A DNA stretch of 10,732 nucleotides from Treponema sp. (GTDB lineage: Bacteria > Spirochaetota > Spirochaetia > Treponematales > Breznakiellaceae), in contig JAISSG010000043.1 of NCBI GenBank assembly GCA_031273185.1, positions 1-10,732 of the forward strand. Reading direction: 5' to 3'. This document shows, piece by piece, positions 1 through 5,740 of the stretch. A program made the translations under genes and the position numbers. How positions within the stretch are numbered: position 1 is the stretch's first letter; every line of letters begins with the position of its first letter. The notes under the pieces are model-generated. The model did no database searches. It saw only the letters and a program-made list of their open reading frames with translations, and was not told the DNA's origin.

Positions 1-898
1 TAACCGCTTTGGTATCCGTTGCCGGGAAGGTATAGGACAGCGTAACCGCCGCGCCGGTGTTGTTCGATACCGTAGCGGTTTCCCCGTTGATTTTTGCCGT
101 AGTCAAGCCGGTAAAGGTAAAGTCGGTATTCGCCGTCAGTGTTACCGTTACCGTGTATACCGTGTCGCTCTTGAACGCGGCATCGTTCGGCGACCATGTT
201 GCCGTGCCAACGGTATAATTTTCATCATCGGTGGTGGGCGCGGTATCCGGCGTGTCGTTCATAACCGGCGCGGTGATTTCAATTTCAGCGCTCGTGATGA
301 TCTTAAGAGTGACGATAACCGGGTCGCTGGTTTTGCTCACATAGCCTTCCTTGCTGGCCGTTACCGTGTAGGTTCCCGGCACAATGGGCGTGTACGTTTG
401 GTTTGTTTCATCGTCAATGGCGACGCCGCCCTTGTTCCACTGGTAGCTGACGCCTTCATTGCCTGAGTATTCTGCGGTCAGTTCCATACCGACCGTAACA
501 TTTTCGGCCGGTTCAATGCTGACCGTGCCGCTCAGAGTGGAAAGAGTCTTGCCGGTAACGGTAACCGGCGCGCTCGTCTTGCTGGCGTACCCTTCTACGC
601 TGACCGTTACCGTGTAACTTCCCGCCTCGGCAGGCGTGTACTTGTTGGTTGTCGCGCTATTAATGGCGACGCCGTCCTTGTACCACTGGTAGCTGACAAC
701 TTCATCGCCATCGTAGGCGGCGGTCAGTTCCGTGCCCGTGGTAACATTGCTGTCCGGGCTAATGCTGATCGCGCCGGAAAGTTCTTTGACTTTCGGGCTA
801 GTTGGTTGTTCACAGCCTGTCAAAGACAGGGCAGTGAATGCCAATGTGATTACCGCTATTAATGCGATAATAGCCATCGTTTTCTTTGTTTTCGCCAT
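1..898 (-). CDS. Repeat-containing surface lipoprotein, N-terminal part (runs off left edge)
   Basis: The frame is open from an ATG at 898 to the left edge, giving 299 residues with no stop, so the C-terminus is missing. Residues 1-28 are a lysine-rich, hydrophobic type II signal peptide ending in the lipobox LTGC, with Cys29 as the predicted lipid attachment site. Two similar Ig/PKD-like modules follow (about 39-115 and 120-197), each with a SYQW core, a YTP...G.YTVT strand and an EGY.SKTS turn. Residues 200-299 start a different all-beta module with TATWSPNDAAF and TLTANTDFTFTGL, a type common in large surface proteins of anaerobes. The start is well supported: AGGAG lies at 905-909, six bases before the ATG. 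Such proteins are usually displayed on the outer membrane or in the periplasm as adhesins or structural proteins; the ligand cannot be read here. The gene lies downstream of the octamer-repeat region, which may control it. Confidence 0.85.
   Translation of the reverse strand, partial: MAKTKKTMAIIALIAVITLAFTALSLTGCEQPTSPKVKELSGAISISPDSNVTTGTELTAAYDGDEVVSYQWYKDGVAINSATTNKYTPAEAGSYTVTVSVEGYASKTSAPVTVTGKTLSTLSGTVSIEPAENVTVGMELTAEYSGNEGVSYQWNKGGVAIDDETNQTYTPIVPGTYTVTASKEGYVSKTSDPVIVTLKIITSAEIEITAPVMNDTPDTAPTTDDENYTVGTATWSPNDAAFKSDTVYTVTVTLTANTDFTFTGLTTAKINGETATVSNNTGAAVTLSYTFPATDTKAV
308..784 (-). repeat. Two tandem Ig/PKD-like coding repeats
   Basis: Two units of about 77 codons (554-784 and 308-541) inside the lipoprotein share the pattern LSG..SI.P..NVT.G.ELTA.Y.G.E.VSYQW.K.GVAI and a matching second half. 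Similarity is high at protein level and visible in DNA, for example in the segments coding SYQW and YTVT. This is a duplication within the gene that could expand or contract by recombination. Confidence 0.8.
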
Positions 899-946
899 TG
901 AAAACTCCTTTAAATGTTGTGCGCTTAATGTCCGCCAGACAAGATA

Positions 947-975
947 TATATAAATCCAACGGGATTATTTGCTAA
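947..975 (-). promoter_or_regulatory. Candidate proximal sigma70-type promoter of the lipoprotein gene
   Basis: On the minus strand TTAGCA (complement of 970-975) and TATATA (complement of 947-952) are separated by exactly 17 bases. They sit about 50 bases upstream of the lipoprotein ATG at 898, leaving a short AT-rich leader with a good Shine-Dalgarno site. The match is four of six at the -35 box and close to consensus at the -10 box. Confidence 0.45.
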
Positions 976-1021
976 ATGAGAAAAAATACTGTTTTGGGGA
1001 GAATACTTTACTATTGGATAG

Positions 1022-1052
1022 TTGACACGATTGGTTAAATTATGTGTATAAT
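1022..1052 (+). promoter_or_regulatory. Consensus promoter facing right, into the octamer repeat
   Basis: A perfect TTGACA (1022-1027) and a perfect TATAAT (1047-1052) are 19 bases apart, slightly longer than the usual 16-18. The expected start of transcription falls at about 1059, inside the first octamer repeat unit. No convincing gene lies downstream on this strand before the converging HD-GYP gene, so the product would be a non-coding or leader RNA through the stem-loops at 1114-1178. The long spacer may make the promoter weak or dependent on an activator or on supercoiling. Confidence 0.5.
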
Positions 1053-1231
1053 TTGCCTGAGTGCCTGAGTGCCTGAGTGCCTGAGTGCCTGAGTGCCTGA
1101 GTGCCTGAGTGCCGCGCTGGCCACCTGCGGCGGCCAGCGCTGAGGTTGCTGCGCAACCTCTTTTGGGCTCCGCCCAAACCCGGGAAGAATAAGGCTTCAC
1201 GATGCGCCGCGCGGACGCTATTCAGGCTCAC
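1040..1231 (-). CDS. Possible 63-residue basic small protein reading through the octamer repeats (doubtful)
   Basis: A GTG at 1231 opens a frame to a TAA at 1040-1042. It starts seven bases after the -10 box of the leftward promoter at 1239-1267, so the RNA would be nearly leaderless; there is no Shine-Dalgarno site. The N-terminus (SLNSVRAAHREALFFPG) is followed by an arginine-rich stretch encoded by the three stem-loops, then by copies of HSGTQALR encoded by the octamer array (three octamers make 24 bases, or eight codons). Any change in octamer number not divisible by three would alter the C-terminus. I do not recognise a family. It may be a chance frame through a structured non-coding element; I favour that reading. 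Confidence 0.15.
   Translation of the reverse strand: MSLNSVRAAHREALFFPGLGGAQKRLRSNLSAGRRRWPARHSGTQALRHSGTQALRHSGKLYT
1054..1113. repeat. Octanucleotide tandem repeat, 7.5 perfect copies of TGCCTGAG
   Basis: Seven exact copies of TGCCTGAG run from 1054 to 1109, followed by a half copy to 1113. No base departs from the unit. Perfect short tandem arrays change length by slipped-strand mispairing. The array begins just two bases after the -10 box of the rightward promoter and lies about 80 bp beyond the -35 box of the leftward lipoprotein promoter, a location suited to altering expression rather than coding sequence. Confidence 0.95.
1114..1178. repeat. Three consecutive perfect stem-loops
   Basis: Three hairpins follow the octamer array with almost no gap. 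The first has arms 1114-1122 and 1132-1140 (GCGCTGGCC and its complement, 9 bp). The second has arms 1142-1149 and 1153-1160 (GAGGTTGC, 8 bp, 3-base loop) and is followed by TTTT, so it could act as a weak terminator for rightward RNA. The third has arms 1162-1168 and 1172-1178 (TTTGGGC, 7 bp, 3-base loop). They could be a REP-like intergenic element or a structured RNA. Confidence 0.8.
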
Positions 1232-1500
1232 AGGGGATATTGTACCGCTTTCGAGTGAAAGCGTCAACCATTCGCCATTTTTCCCCAGGCGGCGAGAGGG
1301 CAGCAGCCGCCAAAATCCCAAATTTGTCAAAACCAGCGGTGACGCCGTTTCGTTGCCCTGGATAAAACAGCGCCTTGGCAGACAGCCCTTTGCAGTGTAT
1401 GGCAAACGCCACAAAACGCTAGCAGAAGATTATAATAGAAGAATAACTTGCCGTTTGCAGATAACTCGCCTGTCTCCGCGTGGGTATTCAAGGATGGCTG
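1179..1500. other. Intergenic stretch with no convincing gene
   Basis: Apart from the promoter at 1239-1267 I see no gene here. A 6-bp inverted repeat GGCGGC/GCCGCC (1288-1293 and 1306-1311) could form a hairpin. An AT-rich TATAAT-containing segment at 1431-1436 can be read as a -10 box on either strand, but I found no good -35 partner. A 64-codon minus-strand frame starting with GTG at 1412 has no Shine-Dalgarno site and no recognised motif. No clear rho-independent terminator follows the HD-GYP gene. Confidence 0.5.
1239..1267 (-). promoter_or_regulatory. Leftward promoter with a dyad in its spacer
   Basis: On the minus strand TTGACG (complement of 1262-1267) and TACAAT (complement of 1239-1244) are exactly 17 bases apart, five of six matches in each box. 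The spacer contains a perfect 7-bp inverted repeat, CGCTTTC (1246-1252) and GAAAGCG (1257-1263), with a 4-base centre, which overlaps the end of the -35 box. The dyad could be an operator. RNA from here would run through the hairpins and octamers toward the lipoprotein gene, a leader of about 330 bases. Confidence 0.5.
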
Positions 1501-2748
1501 CTAAGCCCCGGACCCCTCCTCGGGGTACAGGCTTTGGGTCTGCTTGATATTGGGGAAAATCTCAAAAAAAACGTCCACCAGCTCGGGATCGAATTTGCTC
1601 CCCGACAGTTTCCGTATCTCCTCCAGAACCTGTTCCTCTTCCCAGGGTTCCTTGTATGCCCGCCTTGAGCACAGCGCGTCGAAAACATCGGCAATGGCGA
1701 CAATCCTCCCGGCAAGGGGAATCTCCTCGCCCTTCCTGCCCAGCGCCCTGCCGTCCTCGTCGGTTTTTTCCGAGACGAGGCTGTCCGGGTTGACCCAGCC
1801 GGGGTATCCCGTGCCGTCCCAGTTCTCGTGGTGGGTAAGGGCGATGTCCCTGGCGATGCTGTCAATCGGCGACTGGGGGTCGTCAAAGAGGCTGGCCCCA
1901 AACAGGGTGTGGTGCCGCATTATCTCGAATTCCTCCGGCGTAAAGCGGGCTGGCTTTTTGAGGATCACGTCCGAAATGGCCACCTTGCCCACGTCGTGGA
2001 GCATCGAGCCGACTTTGAGGATATCCCGAAAGCTCTCGCGCTCGGAATGGGGGATATTGCGCTTGTGCGCCCAGCGGTCGTAAATCTCGACGGCATAACC
2101 GGCCACGCGGTTGACGTGGGTGCCGGTTTCCTTGGGGTCCCTCAGCCCGGACATCTTGATCATGCGGAGGATCATCGCCCTGGTAACATAGGCCCGCTGC
2201 AACGCGACGGTCGCGCTGGCGGCAAAATGGGTGATAAGGAGCTTGTCCTCCTGCGAGAATGCCACGACCTTTCCCGTCTCGTCCATCTTGTTGATAACCT
2301 GGATAACGCCCAAAAGCCGCCCGTCGGCCCCGGCAAGGGGAAAGGTCAGCGTGGAAATGGTTTTATAGCCGGTTATCCTGTCAATAGAAGAGTTGAAGGA
2401 ATAGGGGGCGGTCGCCGGGAGGTCGTACATGTCGGGCACATCCACGGTTTTCCCGGTAAGGGCGCAATAGCCGGAAATGGACTTTTCGCTGATGGGCACG
2501 GAAAAAACCGAATATATCATTTTCTGGCCGAGGGGCAGCGACTTTTGGATCGTGTCGTTCTGGGCGTATTTGATCAGCAGCCTCTCGCCGGCGTTTTCCC
2601 TCTCTGCCATCGTTTGCTTTATGTAAATCGAGCCCGCGTCGGCGCTGACAACCCTGCGGGCTTCCAGGAGGATCCGTTCGAGAAGCAGGTCAAGGTCCTG
2701 AATCTGGCTCAGCTCCGAATCCTTCTCAATAATCGACTTAAAATCCAT
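1501..2748 (-). CDS. GAF-domain HD-GYP c-di-GMP phosphodiesterase
   Basis: This 415-residue cytoplasmic protein has an N-terminal GAF sensor domain (about 15-187), with the typical end VINKMDETGKVVAFSQEDKL, and an HD-GYP hydrolase domain (about 192-402). The metal-binding and signature motifs are intact: H211 in GTHVNRV, HDVGK at 251-255, HH at 279-280, HHENWDGTGYP at 306-316 and ADVFDAL at 353-359. The family hydrolyses cyclic di-GMP to pGpG or GMP, usually controlling motility and surface life; the GAF domain probably senses a small ligand. About 20 extra residues (317-336, acidic) lie between GYP and the EEIPLAGRI motif, longer than the common short link. The start is secure: AGGAGG lies five bases before the ATG. 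It follows the parvulin gene by 34 bases, so the two are probably co-transcribed. Confidence 0.93.
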   Translation of the reverse strand: MDFKSIIEKDSELSQIQDLDLLLERILLEARRVVSADAGSIYIKQTMAERENAGERLLIKYAQNDTIQKSLPLGQKMIYSVFSVPISEKSISGYCALTGKTVDVPDMYDLPATAPYSFNSSIDRITGYKTISTLTFPLAGADGRLLGVIQVINKMDETGKVVAFSQEDKLLITHFAASATVALQRAYVTRAMILRMIKMSGLRDPKETGTHVNRVAGYAVEIYDRWAHKRNIPHSERESFRDILKVGSMLHDVGKVAISDVILKKPARFTPEEFEIMRHHTLFGASLFDDPQSPIDSIARDIALTHHENWDGTGYPGWVNPDSLVSEKTDEDGRALGRKGEEIPLAGRIVAIADVFDALCSRRAYKEPWEEEQVLEEIRKLSGSKFDPELVDVFFEIFPNIKQTQSLYPEEGSGA

Positions 2749-2782
2749 AGTTCCCTCCTACTTTATGTACCGTTCGCGCGCC

Positions 2783-3061
2783 TCACTCCCTGCGGCCCGT
2801 GCATTTTATGACATGGTAGCCAAACTGCGTCTGGACGACATCGCTCACGGAACCGGGGGAGAGGCGCTTAACCGCCGATTCAAAGGAGGCAACCATTTTC
2901 CCCTCCCCGAACCAGCCCAGATCCCCGCCGGAGGATTTCGAGGGGCAGGTTGAAAATTCCCTCGCCATGGATTCAAACTGCGTTCCCTGCCTGACCTTTC
3001 TAAGGATGTCCTCCGCAGTTCCCCGGTCTTTTACCAGTATGTGGCTAGCCCGCCATTCCAT
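2783..3061 (-). CDS. ppiC: Stand-alone parvulin-type peptidyl-prolyl cis-trans isomerase
   Basis: A 92-residue single-domain parvulin, close in size to Escherichia coli PpiC. It catalyses cis/trans isomerisation of peptide bonds before proline. Visible family features are ASHILV (His7), the CPSKSSGGDLGWF segment with Cys39, the FESAVKRLSPG helix region and the closing FGYHVIK with His83. There is no signal peptide or membrane anchor, so it should act in the cytoplasm, unlike PrsA or SurA. I chose the ATG at 3061 because GGAG lies seven bases upstream; a TTG two codons earlier (3067) is possible. It has a candidate promoter of its own 20 bases upstream and probably leads the operon with the HD-GYP gene. 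Confidence 0.92.
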   Translation of the reverse strand: MEWRASHILVKDRGTAEDILRKVRQGTQFESMAREFSTCPSKSSGGDLGWFGEGKMVASFESAVKRLSPGSVSDVVQTQFGYHVIKCTGRRE

Positions 3062-3080
3062 ATGCAATCTCCATCTTGCT

Positions 3081-3109
3081 ATTATACACTGTTAACGCCG
3101 TGGTGCCAG
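3081..3109 (-). promoter_or_regulatory. Candidate promoter for the parvulin/HD-GYP pair
   Basis: A perfect TATAAT (complement of 3081-3086) is preceded by CTGGCA (complement of 3104-3109, four of six) at a spacing of 17. It lies in the 63-bp gap between the methyltransferase stop and the parvulin start, and gives a leader of about 12 bases that still includes the GGAG site. Confidence 0.5.
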
Positions 3110-3124
3110 AGGCAAGGAAAGCCG

Positions 3125-3973
3125 TCAGCCCTGCCAGCTCCTAATCAACAGCTCGCCCGTGCTGCCCCTTCCGCCCGCGTTGGCATTGATCAGCCGCTTT
3201 GCCTGCACTGCAATTACCTCAAACTGCGGGTGGCCGTATAGCTCCCTGACGTAGGCGGTGTCGGCGTTGCTGAGCAGGCATTTCGCCCCGAGGCCGGAAA
3301 GCCGCAGGGCAAGGTCACGCAACCGCTGTTGCTCCTGCTCGCCGAACCCGTCCGGCTGGTAGGCGGTAAAGCCGGTTCTGGCGGGGCTGTGGTAGGGCGG
3401 GTCAAAGTACACAAAGGCACCGTCCGCAGCCGCGCCGATGCCGGGCACCGCCTGCTCAAAATCGCCGCTCGTTATGGCAACGTCATTGGCATTGAGGTAA
3501 TCGCTTACCCGGCGCAGGAGCCTTTCCTCGCAAATCGCCGGGTTTTTGTACCTGCCCAACGGGACGTTGAAAAAACCCTTGGCGCTGACGCGGTACAGGC
3601 CGTTGAAGCAGGTCTTGTTCAGGTATATCAGCCGCGCCGCCTTTGCGGCGTCCGGCAGAGCGTCAAACAGCGCGGGACTGCGATCCATGTCCCTGACTTC
3701 GTAAAACAGCCTGGCGCTGTGTCTTTTTTCGTAGCCTCGTAATATTTCGACAACGCCGCCAACATCGTCCCTTATGGCGCGGTAGGCCAGCATCAACTGC
3801 GCGTTGGCATCGCTGATCACCGCCTTTTTCGGCAGCAGGTCGAACAGCACCGCGCCCGCGCCGACAAACGGCTCGTAATAGGCGCAACCGGCGACATTTT
3901 CGGGGAGGCGCTTCCTTATTTCAGGCAGCAATTGCCTTTTGCCCCCGGCCCATTTCAGGAACGGCTTGCACAT
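3125..3973 (-). CDS. dam: Dam-type DNA adenine N6-methyltransferase
   Basis: This 282-residue protein belongs to the D12 class (alpha group) of N6-adenine methyltransferases, which transfer a methyl group from S-adenosylmethionine to adenine in DNA. The order of motifs matches Dam: PFLKWAGGKRQLL at the N-terminus (4-16), EPFVGAG (SAM-binding motif I, 34-40), YLNKTCFNGLYRVS..GFFNVPLGRYKNP (117-145), catalytic DPPY at 191-194 followed by GFTAY, SNADT (235-239) and INANAGGRGSTGELLI (262-277). Length is usual and no key residue is missing. GATC is the likely target by similarity, but specificity cannot be read with certainty. No endonuclease gene adjoins it, so it looks like an orphan enzyme used for repair, replication or gene control. 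It starts eight bases after the stop of the upstream gene, implying translation from a shared message. Confidence 0.92.
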   Translation of the reverse strand: MCKPFLKWAGGKRQLLPEIRKRLPENVAGCAYYEPFVGAGAVLFDLLPKKAVISDANAQLMLAYRAIRDDVGGVVEILRGYEKRHSARLFYEVRDMDRSPALFDALPDAAKAARLIYLNKTCFNGLYRVSAKGFFNVPLGRYKNPAICEERLLRRVSDYLNANDVAITSGDFEQAVPGIGAAADGAFVYFDPPYHSPARTGFTAYQPDGFGEQEQQRLRDLALRLSGLGAKCLLSNADTAYVRELYGHPQFEVIAVQAKRLINANAGGRGSTGELLIRSWQG

Positions 3974-3981
3974 AACGTTGT

Positions 3982-4665
3982 TCAGCGTTCCGCCGCCAGA
4001 TCGCCGATTTTGGCCTCGCCGTTGTACGCCTCTATGTTTATTATTGTCCCCATGACGTGGAAGAAGCCTCTTCCCAGCCTGCTTGCGAAACTTGCATACG
4101 CCTGCCCGGAAAAACTGTCCATTTTGAAATAAATCAAAATGGTTAACCGGCGGCTTACCTCGCCCGAGTCGTCGGTGCGGGATTTTATCAGATCGTCGGC
4201 GGCCTCCCGATCTATCGGGAAGAAATTGTACTTTTCGAGATTCGGCAAATATATCGCTATCGGGGCCAGCTTGCTGTCGCTGCCGTGGCTGCTCAGGCTC
4301 ATGGTGGTCCCCCGCCTTATTTCAACCGGGAAGCCGCCGCGGTTGAAGTCATAGAGGCCAAATTCGACGCTGTACGCAACGCCGTACTCGCTGTCCGCGT
4401 CATGATTCAGCACCGCCTGCCTGATATCTTCCCGGAACCGTTCCATTATGCCGGGCCATTCAAATTCGTTGTTGCGGTTTCTTTGGTAAAACCGCCGGTC
4501 ATAGTCGTTGACGTACTCCTCGACGAGCTTATCGGATAGCTCGGCGCTGGTGCCCTTGAGGTAGCCGAGCAAACAGTTGTAGTACCCTATAAATATGTCC
4601 CCCGACTGCGCGAACAGGGAAGCCGCCGCCACCGAAAACACAACGACAAGAGCCGCCTTTTTCAT
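3982..4665 (-). CDS. Secreted protein of unknown function
   Basis: The 227-residue product has a clear signal peptide (MKK, then a hydrophobic core ending in SLFA, with cleavage likely after residue 19), so it should be exported to the periplasm. There is no lipobox and no further membrane segment. The mature part is mixed alpha/beta and charged, with an aromatic-rich stretch (NDYDRRFYQRNRNNEFEWPG) and a C-terminal beta-rich segment (LTILIYFKMD). I do not recognise a family. The start is firm: AGGAG six bases before the ATG. It lies 19 bases after the HAD gene and eight bases before dam, in a tight leftward cluster, but the neighbours do not suggest a shared pathway. Confidence 0.75.
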   Translation of the reverse strand: MKKAALVVVFSVAAASLFAQSGDIFIGYYNCLLGYLKGTSAELSDKLVEEYVNDYDRRFYQRNRNNEFEWPGIMERFREDIRQAVLNHDADSEYGVAYSVEFGLYDFNRGGFPVEIRRGTTMSLSSHGSDSKLAPIAIYLPNLEKYNFFPIDREAADDLIKSRTDDSGEVSRRLTILIYFKMDSFSGQAYASFASRLGRGFFHVMGTIINIEAYNGEAKIGDLAAER

Positions 4666-4684
4666 TTTTTTCTCCTAATGCGAT

Positions 4685-5548
4685 TCACGCCCACCCGAAC
4701 AGCTCCTCCAGAAAACCGGCAAGGCCTTCCTCGTCGCAGGGGCCAAAGACGGCATCTGCGGCCTGCCGGACTTTTTCCTTGGCGCTGGACGGGGCCGCCG
4801 AAAAGCCCGCGACGGCGAACATCGGCAGGTCGTTCTCCTCGTCGCCGCAGGCGATGACCTCCTGTGGCCTCAGCCCCCTCAGGGCCATTACCGTTTTCAG
4901 GCCCTCGCCCTTGGAAGCCCCTGCGTCCATCACTTCCAGGAACGTCGGGTAGGTGCGGGCTATGTAAATGCGGCTGCCGAAGCGGTCGAGCATTTTCCGC
5001 CGGATCGCCTCGTGCAGGCCGGGGTCGGTGATGAACGCCGCCTTGACGCAGCCTTCCAGCCCCGGCTCGGCCATTGCCGCCTTCATGTCCGCCACCACGG
5101 GCCTTACGCCGGCGTGGTCCTGGTACATCCAGGCCTCGGGGCGCATTTTGTCGATGACCAGCGCTTCCCAGGGGCCTTCCCTTTTCGGCCCCCGTCCCGG
5201 CGGGAGGAACATCTGGAAATGGACGCCCATGCTTCGGGCCAGATCGATCCCGTAGCCGACGACGTCAAGCCCCATCAGCCGGGACTCGATCACCTTCACG
5301 TCGGGCACCTGCGCAACCTCCGCCCCGTTGAAAAACACCATAGGGCCTTCCGCGCCGATGGCGCTGTAGTAACGGTGCGACGCCTCGATTGCCCTGCCGG
5401 TGCAGATTATCACCTGGATGCCCCTGGCCGCGAGCCGCCTGAGGCACCGCACAGTGCGCTCGCCCATGCTGGTGTCGGGCAGCAGCGCAGTGCCGTCAAG
5501 GTCAAGGGCCAGGGCCTTTATCGCCGCAGGCTCGATCTTATTGCGCAT
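4685..5548 (-). CDS. Cof-type HAD-IIB family phosphatase
   Basis: A 287-residue cytoplasmic hydrolase of the haloacid dehalogenase superfamily, subfamily IIB, whose members mostly dephosphorylate sugar phosphates and similar metabolites. All four motifs are present: DLDGT (16-20, nucleophile Asp16), CTGR (49-52), Lys213 in SKGEGLK, and GDEENDLPMF (235-244). The region between 85 and 205 is the C2 cap that sets substrate choice, so the substrate is not predictable. I start it at the ATG at 5548 because MRNKIEPAAIKALALDLDGT has the usual N-terminal length. A GTG at 5587 would add 13 residues but lies upstream of the candidate promoter. Neither start has a Shine-Dalgarno site. It is first in the leftward cluster with the secreted protein and dam. 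Confidence 0.88.
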   Translation of the reverse strand: MRNKIEPAAIKALALDLDGTALLPDTSMGERTVRCLRRLAARGIQVIICTGRAIEASHRYYSAIGAEGPMVFFNGAEVAQVPDVKVIESRLMGLDVVGYGIDLARSMGVHFQMFLPPGRGPKREGPWEALVIDKMRPEAWMYQDHAGVRPVVADMKAAMAEPGLEGCVKAAFITDPGLHEAIRRKMLDRFGSRIYIARTYPTFLEVMDAGASKGEGLKTVMALRGLRPQEVIACGDEENDLPMFAVAGFSAAPSSAKEKVRQAADAVFGPCDEEGLAGFLEELFGWA

Positions 5549-5554
5549 GGCTTG

Positions 5555-5583
5555 AGTGTAGCGGAAAGGGGAGGTGAGGACAA
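5555..5583 (-). promoter_or_regulatory. Candidate promoter placing the transcription start at the HAD start codon
   Basis: TTGTCC (complement of 5578-5583) and TACACT (complement of 5555-5560) are 17 bases apart, each four of six to consensus. Only six bases separate the -10 box from the ATG at 5548, which puts the expected +1 on the A of the start codon. This fits the lack of a Shine-Dalgarno site and would give a leaderless message. Confidence 0.35.
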
Positions 5584-5740
5584 TCACGCGCAGGGCAGGG
5601 GGAAGACTCGCACGGGAAAGAGGGGGCGAGGTTTTCTTCCTGGCGATATGCGGCGGCGGCGGCTGGACGTGCCTGACCGAGTCGTTTTCGTCTAGCGCAA
5701 AGCCTATGGTTTTGGTAGACTCCGCCTGAGTGAGGAAAAA

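Noticed and set aside
1054..1113. CRISPR-like direct repeats
   Set aside because: The 8-base units are contiguous with no spacers, so this is a simple tandem repeat.
1101..1547. 148-codon plus-strand ORF starting in the octamer array
   Set aside because: It has no Shine-Dalgarno site or recognisable domain, crosses three hairpins and runs into the 3' end of the HD-GYP gene on the other strand.
1828..2811. Long plus-strand ORF of 327 codons
   Set aside because: It lies antisense to the well-supported GAF/HD-GYP gene; its composition reflects the complementary strand of GC-rich codons.
5012..5695. 227-codon plus-strand ORF opposite the HAD gene
   Set aside because: The HAD motifs are all on the minus strand; this frame is a histidine- and proline-rich shadow.
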